From positions 3,107 through 67,106 of the forward strand of contig NZ_CAMXWS010000008.1 of NCBI RefSeq assembly GCF_947253065.1: a DNA stretch of 64,000 nt, written 5' to 3'. A model generated the notes under the pieces. That model searched no databases. It was not told the origin of the DNA and saw nothing but the letters and a program-made list of their open reading frames with translations. This document shows positions 25,813-35,255 of the stretch, in pieces. Origin of the DNA: an uncultured Corynebacterium sp. GTDB taxonomy: Bacteria > Actinomycetota > Actinomycetes > Mycobacteriales > Mycobacteriaceae. The position numbers and the translations under genes are program-made. Within the stretch, counting starts at the first letter, position 1. The number at the start of each line of letters is the position of its first letter.

Positions 25813-26226
25813 GAGGGATCAGTCCTTTTCTGTAATTTTCGGTTCACGCTATCTTTCGCGCTTATCGACGCCCTCGTTACGCCACCAGCTTCCGCCCGAC
25901 GTTCCGCGCGCCTCAGCAGGATCAAAACACACGTATTCTCGCGCGCTTTGTGTGTCCCGCAACGCACACCGGATCGTAACATGTTTAACTCTATTAACAA
26001 CTGAGATGGTTTTTTCGGTTGTGCAGCAGCTAGGCCACCGATAAAGTCAAGTCCGTTCCAAGGTTTCTCCATGTAGTTACGGGCAGTGAAGCATTGCGGT
26101 AACGCATCGCATGATCGCAACGAAAGACTGCAGTGAAACCACCTTGTTGGAACTGTTTCGACTGTGCGGCTTCGCTGCTTAGTTGAAAAACCATATTTAG
26201 CTTTCCCGGCTTGAAGGAATGTTGAC
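25813..26226. other. 414-bp intergenic region between the porin-like and mycoloyltransferase genes
   Basis: It must hold the promoters of both divergent genes. A perfect copy of the iterated word GCTTATCGACG lies at 25860-25870. An AT-rich tract lies around 25980-26010. AAGGA precedes the ATG at 26227 by 9 nt. I see no convincing repeat, RNA gene or further coding frame. Confidence 0.5.
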
Positions 26227-27381
26227 ATGAAGCTCTTCCGCTCCGTCGTTGCAGTCGCCACTGCCACGGCTCTCACTTTCGGCGCAGCGTCTGCAGTCGC
26301 ACCTGCAGTTGCTGACGCTGCCCCGGTCAATGCTCGCCAGGCGGCCGGCAATGCACCGGTCGGAACGGTAAAGAATTGGAACACCCACCCAGCGCCGACT
26401 GCCGTCATCACAGGCAAGACCGCTGAGTGGGTCAAGCAAGTCGACCACAATAAGGTCTGGGCTTTCTGGGTGAGCTCCCCGTCGATGGGCCGCGATATTC
26501 CGGTAGCCGTTATCCCGGCGCGCAATGCGCAGGGCCAGCTGGTCAAGAACGCCCCGACGATTTACCTTCTCAACGGCGCAGGCGGCGCGGAGCAGAATTC
26601 TGACTGGCTAAGCTACGCCGAAACTCAGAAGTTCTACGAGAAGAAAGGCGTGAACGTCGTCATCCCGATGGAGGGCGCGTTCTCCTACTACACGGACTGG
26701 CTGCACACCCCGAAGGCGGAGTACTTCCGTGGACCGCAGAAGTGGGAAACCTTCCTGACGAAGGAGTTGCCGGGCCCGATCGAGAATCGCCTCGGCGCGG
26801 ATAACCGTCGCGCAATCGTCGGTTTCTCCATGTCGGGCACCTCCGCGCTCGTGCTGCCGGAAAAGGTCCAGGGCTTCTACGACGCAGCAGCTAGCTTCTC
26901 CGGCTGCGCAGCTACCTCGACCCCGGCGCCGTACAATTTCGCTCGCCTGACGGTTAACCGTGGTGCGGGCTCTGCCGCCAATTTCCAGACGGTCACCCCG
27001 GAGCAGATGTGGGGCCCGATGGGCAGCCCGTACAACCGTGCGAATGACGCATTGGTCAACGCCAACAAGTTGCGCGGCACGAAGCTGTACATCTCCACCG
27101 CCACCGGTCTCGCCGCGAAGGAAGACATGGTCGGCTACATCGCTTCCCAGGGTTATTCCCAGGCGGCAGCATCCGGCGCGGCGCTCACGCTGCAGGTCGA
27201 AGGTGGCGTTATCGAGGCTGCGATCAACTCCTGCAACCACGATCTTCGCGCGAAGCTGACCAAGCTGAACATTCCAGCGCACTACGAGTTCCGCAACACC
27301 GGCACACACTCCTGGCCGGTGTGGCGCAAGGACCTGGAGAATTCCTGGTACAAGACCATCAAGCCAGCATTCAACATGTAG
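26227..27381 (+). CDS. Secreted mycoloyltransferase (Cmt/antigen 85-like), short form
   Basis: Protein of 384 residues with a signal peptide (VVAVATATALTFGAASAVAP, cleavage probably near ADA-AP). The alpha/beta-hydrolase domain shows YLLNGAGGAEQNSDW, nucleophile Ser in GFSMSGTSAL, MWGPMGSPYNR and late His in TGTHSWPVW. It is close in sequence to the 22926 gene and likely arose by duplication, but without the long acidic linker. It would act in the periplasm or mycomembrane, transferring corynomycolate to trehalose, arabinogalactan or protein. Confidence 0.9.
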   Translation: MKLFRSVVAVATATALTFGAASAVAPAVADAAPVNARQAAGNAPVGTVKNWNTHPAPTAVITGKTAEWVKQVDHNKVWAFWVSSPSMGRDIPVAVIPARNAQGQLVKNAPTIYLLNGAGGAEQNSDWLSYAETQKFYEKKGVNVVIPMEGAFSYYTDWLHTPKAEYFRGPQKWETFLTKELPGPIENRLGADNRRAIVGFSMSGTSALVLPEKVQGFYDAAASFSGCAATSTPAPYNFARLTVNRGAGSAANFQTVTPEQMWGPMGSPYNRANDALVNANKLRGTKLYISTATGLAAKEDMVGYIASQGYSQAAASGAALTLQVEGGVIEAAINSCNHDLRAKLTKLNIPAHYEFRNTGTHSWPVWRKDLENSWYKTIKPAFNM

Positions 27382-27442
27382 CTAGCGCTTCCACACCACG
27401 ATCGGGCATACTCGCCCCACTCTCAGCGATAGGGTGGCGGGT

Positions 27443-29425
27443 ATGCCCGATTTCTCTATCGACCCAGCTTTACTCGACGACATCGACGGCGACGCCGCGC
27501 TCACATGGGCCGCGGCCTGGTCGAACGAGACAGAGCAACGCACAGCAGCCTCCCGCGACACAGCTCGCTTATCGACGCACATCCGCTCCCTCCTCGACAC
27601 CGACTCCCGCATCCCTTACGTGTCTCGGCGCGGCGATTACCTGTACAACTTCTGGCGCGACCAGGAGCACCCACGGGGGTTGTGGCGTCGCACCACCACG
27701 GATGCCTATCTGGAAAATGAGGGGTGGGAGGTGCTGTTGGACGTCGATAAGCTTGCTGCCGATGAGGGCGAAGACTGGGTGTTCAAAGGTGCCTCCGTGC
27801 ATCCTCTCGCGGGCGACCGTGCGCTCATCCGCCTCTCGCGCGGCGGCGCAGACGCGGTAGTCGTACGCGAATTCGACCTGGCCACCCGCAAATTCGACGG
27901 GTTCGAAATCCCCGAAGCGAAAACCGACACGAGCTGGGTCGACCGCGACACCCTACTCGTCGGCACGGACCTTGGCGGCGACTCACTGACCACCTCCGGC
28001 TACCCCGTCGAAGTGCGCCTGTGGCGACGCGGCACCACGCTTGCCGACGCCCCCGTCCAATTCCGCGGCGACCGCAACGACGTCGCCGTTGGCGCACACT
28101 ACGACCCCACCCCCGGGCACGAACGCACCATCTTCACCCGCGCGCTCGACTTCTACAACCAACGCACCTTCATCGACGACACGCTTATCGACGTCCCCAC
28201 CGACACCACCCCCATCCCCCACCGCCAGTGGCTCTTCCTGCTCCCCCGCACCGAATTCGCAGGCCTTAACCCAGGCGAACTGGGCGTGATCGAGCTCGAC
28301 CGCTTCCTCGCCGGCGACCGCGACGTGCACACCCTGGTGAGCGGGACCGCCGTTGAGAACATCTCTTTCACCGCATCGAGCGTTCTTGTGACCACCCTCG
28401 ACGATGTTGCGACGCGAATCAGCTCATTCGACCTGGGCACATGGGAACGCACAGAGGTCGAGCTGCCGGACGCCGCGACAGCTCACGTCGTTTCCACCAG
28501 CCCGCTCGACGGCGATGAGGTGTGGATCAACAGCTCTTCCTTCACCACACCATCGACGCTGCTGCGAAACGGCGAGGTCGCGCGACGTGCGCCGTCGCTT
28601 TTCGACGCCTCCACCCTCCAAACCCGCCAACACTGGGCTACCTCTGCCGACGGAACGAAAATCCCCTACTTCATCACCGGCGATTTCTCCCGCCTCTCCA
28701 CTCCTGACGCCCCTGGCGGTGGCCCACGCCCCACTCTCGTCGGCGGATACGGCGGCTTCGAAGTTTCGCTGACTCCCAGCTATTCCGCGGTCCGCGGTGC
28801 CGCCTGGCTGGAGCGCGGCTATTTCTACGTCCAACCCAACCTGCGCGGAGGTGGCGAATTCGGGCCTGAGTGGCACTCGCAGGCAGTGAAAACGAACCGG
28901 CACAAGGTATGGGAAGACCATCGCGCGGTTCTCGAAGATCTCGTGGCTCGCGGCTACACCACCCCTGCCCAGCTGGGTATTCGCGGCGGATCCAACGGTG
29001 GGCTTCTCACGTCCGGCGCGCTCGTCCAGTACCCGGAACTGTTCGGGGCAGCTGTCATCCAGGTGCCACTAACCGACATGCTGCGCTACCACACCCTTTC
29101 CGCCGGCGCGTCTTGGATGGCTGAGTACGGCGACCCCGACGACCCGGAGGAACGGGCGGCGATCGAGACGTGGTCACCGCTGCACAACATCGCGCCCGCA
29201 TCCAACGCGACGTACCCGCCGGCACTCGTGACCACCTCAACTCGCGACGACCGCGTCCACCCCGCCCACGCACGTACCTTCGCACTTGCCCTCGCGAAGG
29301 CAGGCCACCCCGTCAACTACTTCGAGAACACCGTCGGAGGACACGCAGGCGCCGCCGACAATGAGCAGGTCGCACGAGTTGAAGCACTCATTTACAGCTG
29401 GCTCGACATTCACATCGGAGACTGA
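27443..29425 (+). CDS. Prolyl oligopeptidase family serine peptidase (S9)
   Basis: Protein of 660 residues: an N-terminal beta-propeller region (~40-390) and a C-terminal alpha/beta-hydrolase domain. The catalytic Ser is in IRGGSNGGLLT, an Asp in STRDDRVHPAHA and the His in VGGHAGAADN. It has no signal peptide, so it is probably cytosolic and cleaves short proline peptides. ATG 27443 is chosen because TAGGGT (27430-27435) ends 7 nt upstream; GTG 27434 is less likely. The gene carries three perfect copies and one T-variant of the iterated 11-mer. Confidence 0.9.
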   Translation: MPDFSIDPALLDDIDGDAALTWAAAWSNETEQRTAASRDTARLSTHIRSLLDTDSRIPYVSRRGDYLYNFWRDQEHPRGLWRRTTTDAYLENEGWEVLLDVDKLAADEGEDWVFKGASVHPLAGDRALIRLSRGGADAVVVREFDLATRKFDGFEIPEAKTDTSWVDRDTLLVGTDLGGDSLTTSGYPVEVRLWRRGTTLADAPVQFRGDRNDVAVGAHYDPTPGHERTIFTRALDFYNQRTFIDDTLIDVPTDTTPIPHRQWLFLLPRTEFAGLNPGELGVIELDRFLAGDRDVHTLVSGTAVENISFTASSVLVTTLDDVATRISSFDLGTWERTEVELPDAATAHVVSTSPLDGDEVWINSSSFTTPSTLLRNGEVARRAPSLFDASTLQTRQHWATSADGTKIPYFITGDFSRLSTPDAPGGGPRPTLVGGYGGFEVSLTPSYSAVRGAAWLERGYFYVQPNLRGGGEFGPEWHSQAVKTNRHKVWEDHRAVLEDLVARGYTTPAQLGIRGGSNGGLLTSGALVQYPELFGAAVIQVPLTDMLRYHTLSAGASWMAEYGDPDDPEERAAIETWSPLHNIAPASNATYPPALVTTSTRDDRVHPAHARTFALALAKAGHPVNYFENTVGGHAGAADNEQVARVEALIYSWLDIHIGD

Positions 29426-29501
29426 CGGGGAACCGACGGGAACTATCCAACACCAACTTCCGACTACCCCTGAAACACAACTTTTCACGAAAGGGACCCC
29501 C

Positions 29502-30155
29502 ATGCACAAGAAGATCAGCGCTCTCGCAGCGACCGTCTTCGCCTCCACCCTCGTCTTGGCAGGTTGCTCCAGCGACGGCAACGGTGACACCAAGGCTGCC
29601 GACACCACTGAAGCCACCGCCGCAACCACCGGCGAAACTGCTGCCGAAACTGCCACCGAGCAGAGTTCGTCTGCCCTCACCCTGACTGATGGCTACTGCC
29701 GCGCCAAAGCCGCCGACTCCGACATGACGGCTTGCTTCGGGACCCTGAAGAACACCTCTAACGAAGACATCACCGTCGAGTCCTTCAGCGCACCAGAACT
29801 TGAGGGCGCATCCGCTGAGCTCCACGAGGTTGTCGACGGCATGATGCGCCAGAAGGAAGGTGGCTTCACCATTCCCGCCGGCGGATCCCAGGAGCTCATG
29901 CCGGGTGGCGAGCACCTGATGATCATGAATTACCCCGACCCGATCGAAGCAGGCGACACCCTGAAGTTCACCCTGTCACTGAGCGACGGTACGGAGATCA
30001 CCTCCGAATTCCCAGTCCGCGAGCAGCCGTCCGGCGAAGAGGACTACGGCGATCTCGACCACGCAGGCCACGGCGACCACGCGGGCCACGGCGAGCACGC
30101 AGACCACGGCGAGCAGGGCGAAGAGGCCGAACACAGCGATCACGCTGCACACTAG
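29502..30155 (+). CDS. PCu(A)C-type copper chaperone lipoprotein with His-rich tail
   Basis: Lipoprotein of 217 residues (lipobox LVLAGCSS). A Thr/Glu-rich spacer precedes a PCuAC (DUF461) domain, which in relatives loads Cu(I) into cytochrome oxidase. Family marks are SAELHEVVDGMMRQK and IPAGGSQELMPGGEHLMIM, giving His and Met ligands. The last ~35 residues form a His/Asp/Gly-rich repeat (DHAGHGDHAGHG), an extra metal-binding tail. ATG 29502 follows GAAAGGG. A Dyp peroxidase gene follows 65 nt downstream. Confidence 0.85.
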   Translation: MHKKISALAATVFASTLVLAGCSSDGNGDTKAADTTEATAATTGETAAETATEQSSSALTLTDGYCRAKAADSDMTACFGTLKNTSNEDITVESFSAPELEGASAELHEVVDGMMRQKEGGFTIPAGGSQELMPGGEHLMIMNYPDPIEAGDTLKFTLSLSDGTEITSEFPVREQPSGEEDYGDLDHAGHGDHAGHGEHADHGEQGEEAEHSDHAAH

Positions 30156-30220
30156 AGCTGCCGACACCCCCGCCAGCGACGAGTAACGAATAACGACTAA
30201 CGAGCACAGAAAGCGAAACC

Positions 30221-31489
30221 GTGAATAACAGCGTCTCAGAGTCAACCGACATCGAAGCCCCAACTGGCTCTTCTCGCCGCCAGTTCCTGCGTGGCGTCGG
30301 GGTGGCCGGGGCTGCTACCGCGGTGGCGGCGGGGGCGAGTGCGTGTGCGGGGGAAGAGGGGGGCGTCGATAAGCCTGCTGATGCGTGGCCCGGCCAAGGA
30401 ACCTCGGACCATAATGCGACGGTGGCGTTTGATGGGCCGCATCAGGCGGGAATCGCGACGCCGGAGCAGTCGTTTTGCAAGCTGATCGCGTTCAATCTCA
30501 AGGGTGATCGAGAGTCGACGGACGATGTCATCCGTCTCATGCGGTTGTGGACCGACGATGCGCGCCGCATGTGCAGTGGCCGTGCGGGACTCGCTGATCT
30601 CGAGCCGGAAAATCTGCGCTCGACCGCAAATCTCACGATCACAGTGGGTTTCGGTCGCAGCTTGCTGGACAAACTCGGCCTCGACGGGCAAGCCCCTGAA
30701 TGGCTCGATGACCTGCCGAAATATAGTCGCGACGAGCTCCGCGAAGAATGGTCCGGCGGCGATATCTGCCTGCAGATCTGCGCGGACGACCGCTTCACGG
30801 TCGCGCACGCCGCACGCTTCATGGTCAAAGGCGCACGCACGTACACCGACGTCGCGTGGGTCCAGGACGGCTTCCTGCACGCACGCGGCTCGATCGAACC
30901 GGGTGAAACGCCGCGCAACCTTTTCGGCCAGCTCGACGGCACGGGCAACCCGAGCGTCGAAGAATTCGACGACGTTGTCTGGATCGACGAGGGCCCCGCA
31001 TGGTTGCAGGGAGGTGCGGCGATGGTGGTGCGTCGAGTAGCAATGCTTCTCGACGAATGGGATATCCTCGACCGCCCCTCCCGCGAAGTCGTCGCTGGTA
31101 GACGCCTTGACAACGGTGCCCCTCTCACTGGCTCCGAAGAATTCGACGAACCCGACCTGGAGGCACGCGACGAATACGGCCTGCCCGTCATCGATCCGAA
31201 ATCGCACCTCGCGCGCGCGAAGTCGAAGGACCCCGCCGAACGCATCTTCCGCCGGCCATACAACTACGACATGCCGCCCGGCCCCGACACACGCGGAACG
31301 TCCAACTCGGGACAGATGTTCATCTGCTTCCAAAAGAACCCGCTGCGCCAATTCGACCCCATTCAAAAACGGCTTGACGACGTCGACCGCCTCAACGAAT
31401 GGATCACCCACATCGGCTCCGCCGTCTTCGCCATCCCCCACGGCACTGCCGACGGCGAGTATTGGGGCCAGGACCTCTTCGAGGCCTGA
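30221..31489 (+). CDS. Dyp-type haem peroxidase, Tat-exported
   Basis: Protein of 422 residues with a twin-arginine signal (SSRRQFLRGVGVAGAATAV) and a possible lipobox ending in SAC. The Dyp fold is shown by FGQLDGTGNPS (GXXDG motif, distal Asp), the likely proximal His in DPKSHLARAK and Arg in IFRRPYNYD. EfeB-type relatives act in haem or iron handling; others degrade dyes. It follows a copper chaperone, so a shared envelope metal or redox role is inferred. Start is GTG 30221. An iterated 11-mer lies at 30364 in the linker after the signal region. Confidence 0.88.
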   Translation: MNNSVSESTDIEAPTGSSRRQFLRGVGVAGAATAVAAGASACAGEEGGVDKPADAWPGQGTSDHNATVAFDGPHQAGIATPEQSFCKLIAFNLKGDRESTDDVIRLMRLWTDDARRMCSGRAGLADLEPENLRSTANLTITVGFGRSLLDKLGLDGQAPEWLDDLPKYSRDELREEWSGGDICLQICADDRFTVAHAARFMVKGARTYTDVAWVQDGFLHARGSIEPGETPRNLFGQLDGTGNPSVEEFDDVVWIDEGPAWLQGGAAMVVRRVAMLLDEWDILDRPSREVVAGRRLDNGAPLTGSEEFDEPDLEARDEYGLPVIDPKSHLARAKSKDPAERIFRRPYNYDMPPGPDTRGTSNSGQMFICFQKNPLRQFDPIQKRLDDVDRLNEWITHIGSAVFAIPHGTADGEYWGQDLFEA

Positions 31490-31558
31490 ACCATCTTGTA
31501 GCTCTCGAGACTCTTGTAGCTCTTCCCTTCTTGCAGCGGCGGGTAGAGTTACGCATCG

Positions 31559-32815
31559 ATGAAATCCCTGTCTTTCGCGACTCTATTCGCAGCACTCTCC
31601 GGCTTCGTGGTGCTGTGGGTCGCGTCGTGGACGCTCGATGCTGCCACCCAGATGCCACTGTTCCAGGCGTACTGGAGCTTATTCTTCGCATCCGCCGGGT
31701 TCATTGACGGCATCACCCAAGAAACCACCCGCGCGGTGGCCAGCTCGCGCGAATCAGGTGCGCGCGGAACCGCGAATCCGTGGCGCCTCGGCGGGATCGC
31801 CGCAGCCGTAGTGGCAGCGGGGACCTTGGCTGTCGGCGTGCTCACCATGAGCCACTTCATACCGCCGAACCCACAGCTGGCTACCGGGCTGCTCATTTTC
31901 GGCCTGGCCAGCTATGTTTTCCAGGCAATTCTCTCTGGCATCTTGAGTGGTGCGCGACTGTGGAACCAGTACGCCAGCCTCGTCGCACTGGATTCTGGAA
32001 TCCGTCTCGTTCTCGCAGGAATCGCCTGGTGGGCAGGCTGGGGGCTGCCTGCTTTCTTGGCCATTACCGTCATCGGTGCTGCGTCGTGGCTGGTCATTCT
32101 CGGGGCGTCTTCTCAATCACGGGAACAGATCCGCGCCACCCTCGACGTCGACCGCGCGATATTTGTGCATCGCGTGATGTCGGCAGTCGTCGCGACGGGC
32201 GCATCAGCTCTTCTGATCACTGGTTTTCCGGCGATGACCACCTTCGTTTTCGCAGCTAAACCCGAGATCAGTGGTGGCGCAGCCGTCGCCGCGATCAATC
32301 AGGCGGTGTTGCTTACCCGCGCTCCGGTGCTGGTGCCGTTGCAACGTTTCCAATCGGCACTGGTGGTGCGTTTCGTGGAGCAGCGTGAACGTATCTATTC
32401 TTCGCTCGCTGTACCCATCGGCGCGATCTTGAGTGTCGGTGCGCTCGGCTTCGTCGCAGCGTGGCTTATCGGACCGTGGATCCTACGGGCGTTTTTCCCG
32501 CCGGAGCTCTTCGTCCCGGGTGTGCCACTTGGCCTGCTGACTTTCGCTTCCGCGATCATGGGCGCACTGATCATCACGGGTACGGCGGTGCTGGCCTTGG
32601 AAAAGCACGCGTGGTACGTCGCCGGCTGGGTCACTGGCGCGGTCGCTGCTTTCGGGCTGCTTTTCGCGCTGCCGGAGGCACTCGGCACGGACGTGACGGC
32701 AACGGTGATTCTCGCGCTCACTGTCGGCCCGCTCGTCGGCGCGGCGGTCCACCTTACTGGTTTGCGTCCCCGCAGGTCGCCGGAGCTGCACAGCGAAGCA
32801 CGCCGCACGGGCTAG
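31559..32815 (+). CDS. Polysaccharide flippase-like membrane protein (MOP superfamily)
   Basis: Protein of 418 residues with about 11-12 hydrophobic segments along its length and no large soluble domain, resembling Wzx-type exporters. It stands immediately before rmlB, ending 10 nt ahead of the chosen rmlB start, so a role in moving rhamnose-containing glycolipid precursors is plausible but inferred. A TAGAGT box lies 9 nt before the ATG. Confidence 0.65.
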   Translation: MKSLSFATLFAALSGFVVLWVASWTLDAATQMPLFQAYWSLFFASAGFIDGITQETTRAVASSRESGARGTANPWRLGGIAAAVVAAGTLAVGVLTMSHFIPPNPQLATGLLIFGLASYVFQAILSGILSGARLWNQYASLVALDSGIRLVLAGIAWWAGWGLPAFLAITVIGAASWLVILGASSQSREQIRATLDVDRAIFVHRVMSAVVATGASALLITGFPAMTTFVFAAKPEISGGAAVAAINQAVLLTRAPVLVPLQRFQSALVVRFVEQRERIYSSLAVPIGAILSVGALGFVAAWLIGPWILRAFFPPELFVPGVPLGLLTFASAIMGALIITGTAVLALEKHAWYVAGWVTGAVAAFGLLFALPEALGTDVTATVILALTVGPLVGAAVHLTGLRPRRSPELHSEARRTG

Positions 32816-32825
32816 CATGACCCCC

Positions 32826-33896
32826 ATGACCCACGCAGGACACGCAGGACACGCAGCACACGCGACAGACCCGACAACGCAAACCTCGCCGACAAGCCAC
32901 CAGCAGCAGACGATGCTCGTGACCGGCGGCGCTGGTTTCATCGGCGCGAATTTCGTGCGGATGGTGGCTCGCCGCCAGCCGGAGACGAAGATCGTGGTGC
33001 TGGACGCGTTGACGTACGCGGGTAACGCGGAGAATCTGGCTGGCCTCGACGAAGGCAGGGTTGAGCTGGTCAGGGGGAGAATCGAGGATCAGGTGCTCGT
33101 CGATAAGCTGTGCGCGGATGCGGACACGGTGGTGCACTTCGCGGCGGAGTCGCATAACGACAATTCGTTGCGGGACCCCTCGCCTTTCGTGCAGACGAAT
33201 CTGGTGGGCACGTTCACGTTGTTGGAGGCGGTGCGTAGTCACGGCAATCGGTTCCACCACATCTCTACGGACGAGGTCTTCGGCGACCTCGCCCTCGACG
33301 AGGCAACGCGGTTCACGGAGGAGACTCCGTATCACCCGTCGTCGCCGTATTCTGCGACGAAGGCTGGGTCGGATCATTTGGTGCGCGCGTGGGTGCGCTC
33401 GTTTGGAATTGATGCGACGATTTCGAATTGCTCGAATAATTTCGGTCCGTATCAGCATGTGGAGAAGTTCATTCCGCGGCAGATCACGAACCTGTTGACG
33501 GGCCGTCCGGCAAAGTTGTACGGCACGGGTGAGCAGGTGCGCGACTGGATTCATGTGGATGACCACAATGACGCGGTGCTGGCAATCCTGGAGCGTGGCC
33601 GAAAAGGCGAGACGTACAACATCGGCGCCGACGGTGAGCATTCGAATAAGGAGATCATTGAGCTGATCTGCGAGTTGATGGGCGGCGAGTATAAGCATGT
33701 CGCGGACCGCCCGGGGCACGATCAGCGGTACGCGATGGACGCGTCGAAACTCGCACGTGAGCTCGGCTGGCGGCCGCAGACACGCTCGATGCGCGAAGGC
33801 GTGGAGCAGACGATCGCGTGGTACCGCGACAACGAGGCGTGGTGGCGCGACGCGAAGGATGCTGTTGAGCAGGGCTACGCCGCGCGCGGCCAGTAA
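32826..33896 (+). CDS. rmlB: dTDP-glucose 4,6-dehydratase
   Basis: Short-chain dehydrogenase-type enzyme of ~356 residues, second step of dTDP-L-rhamnose synthesis. It has NAD-binding VTGGAGFIGANFVR, catalytic STDEVFGD and YSATK. About 30 residues before the domain are an unusual His/Ala/Thr-rich extension (THAGHAGHAAHAT) encoded by a short tandem repeat (ACACGCAGG units, ~32832-32860). TAGCAT (32813-32818) ends 7 nt before ATG 32826, supporting this start; an internal start at 32913 would remove the extension. Confidence 0.92.
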   Translation: MTHAGHAGHAAHATDPTTQTSPTSHQQQTMLVTGGAGFIGANFVRMVARRQPETKIVVLDALTYAGNAENLAGLDEGRVELVRGRIEDQVLVDKLCADADTVVHFAAESHNDNSLRDPSPFVQTNLVGTFTLLEAVRSHGNRFHHISTDEVFGDLALDEATRFTEETPYHPSSPYSATKAGSDHLVRAWVRSFGIDATISNCSNNFGPYQHVEKFIPRQITNLLTGRPAKLYGTGEQVRDWIHVDDHNDAVLAILERGRKGETYNIGADGEHSNKEIIELICELMGGEYKHVADRPGHDQRYAMDASKLARELGWRPQTRSMREGVEQTIAWYRDNEAWWRDAKDAVEQGYAARGQ

Positions 33897-33906
33897 GGTG
33901 GCGGGC

Positions 33907-35241
33907 ATGACGGCTACGCGCATCGAAGGGCTCACTGTCCATCAGCTCACGGTTCATGGGGATAACCGCGGGTGGTTCAAGGAGAATTGGGCTGGCACGC
34001 CGCCGCTGCGCGTGGAGCAGAACAACGTGAGCTTCAATGCGTCGCGCGGTGCGACGCGGGGGATGCATGCGGAGCCGTGGGATAAGTACGTTTCGGTCGC
34101 CACGGGTCGGGTGTACGGCGCGTGGGTGGACATGCGCGAAGGTTCGCCGACGTATGGCGAGAAATTCGGTTGCGAGATCGGCCCCGATACGGCGGTGTTC
34201 GTGCCGCGTGGGGTGGCGAATGGTTTCCAGGCGCTCGAGGACGCCACGACCTATATATATCTGTGCAATGCGCGCTGGTCGCCGGACGCGCAGTACGCGT
34301 TCTGCTCGTACAAGGAGATCGACTGGCCGCTCGAGCCCACGGAAGTTTCCGCAAAAGACGAGCAGCACCCACCGCTTATCGACGCCTCCCCCGTCCCTCC
34401 CCGTCGCCCCCTCGTCCTCGGGGCGAATGGTCAGTTGGGCTGTGCTTTGCAGGGGATCTTGCCAGGTGCGGAATTCTGCGGGCACTCCGATTTCGACCTG
34501 ACGTGGCCGGTGGAGAAGATGTTGGAAGGCCGGGACTGGTCGCAGTATTCGGCAATCATCAATGCGGCGGCATTCAACGACGTCAACGGGGCTGAAACAG
34601 CGGAAGGTAGGACCGCTGCGTGGGAGGTCAACGCGCTCGGCCCTGCGAAGCTGGCGCAGGTGGCTAACCGGTTCGACCTGACGCTTGTGAATGTCTCCAC
34701 CGATTACGTCTTTGATGGGACGGTGGCAGAGCACACTGAGGGGGAGGTGCCGAGTCCGTTGGGGGTGTATGGGGCGTCGAAAAGCGCGGGAGAAGCGGCA
34801 GCTGCAGCAGCGGTGAAGCACTATGTTGTGCGCACGAGCTGGGTGTTCGGCGATGGTGGCAATTTCATGGCCACGATGGAGCGGCTCGCGCGCGAAGGTG
34901 TGTCGCCGAAAGTGGTCAACGATCAGCGCGGACGTCCGACGTGGGCTGAGGACCTGGCGAAGGGAATCGTGCACCTGCTCGATGTCGGTGCGGAATATGG
35001 GATTTACAACATCACCTCTAGAGGCGATGCGGCGACGCGCGATGAGATCGCCATGGCTGTTTTCGTCGCAGCTGGCGGCGACCCCGCTGATGTACACCCG
35101 GTGAGCTCTGCGGACTACCAGGCCGAATTCGGCCCTGAAGCGCCACGGCCTGCGGAGTCGACGCTGACGTTGGACAAGATCGAGGCGACCGGCTTCACGC
35201 CGACGAACTGGCGCGTGGCACTCGCCTTGTATGTGGGGTAG
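33907..35241 (+). CDS. rmlCD: Fused dTDP-4-dehydrorhamnose 3,5-epimerase / reductase
   Basis: Bifunctional protein of 444 residues for the last two steps of dTDP-L-rhamnose synthesis. The N-terminal half (~1-155) is RmlC-like: GDNRGWFKENW, NVSFNASRGATRGMH, GVANGFQAL. The C-terminal half (~165-444) is RmlD-like: VLGANGQLGCAL, NVSTDYVFDG, YGASKSAGE, VRTSWVFGDGG. The fusion is known in corynebacteria. The interdomain linker contains a perfect iterated 11-mer (34374). TAAGGT (33894-33899) ends 7 nt before ATG 33907. Confidence 0.93.
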   Translation: MTATRIEGLTVHQLTVHGDNRGWFKENWAGTPPLRVEQNNVSFNASRGATRGMHAEPWDKYVSVATGRVYGAWVDMREGSPTYGEKFGCEIGPDTAVFVPRGVANGFQALEDATTYIYLCNARWSPDAQYAFCSYKEIDWPLEPTEVSAKDEQHPPLIDASPVPPRRPLVLGANGQLGCALQGILPGAEFCGHSDFDLTWPVEKMLEGRDWSQYSAIINAAAFNDVNGAETAEGRTAAWEVNALGPAKLAQVANRFDLTLVNVSTDYVFDGTVAEHTEGEVPSPLGVYGASKSAGEAAAAAAVKHYVVRTSWVFGDGGNFMATMERLAREGVSPKVVNDQRGRPTWAEDLAKGIVHLLDVGAEYGIYNITSRGDAATRDEIAMAVFVAAGGDPADVHPVSSADYQAEFGPEAPRPAESTLTLDKIEATGFTPTNWRVALALYVG

Positions 35242-35255
35242 CTAGAATCCCAACC

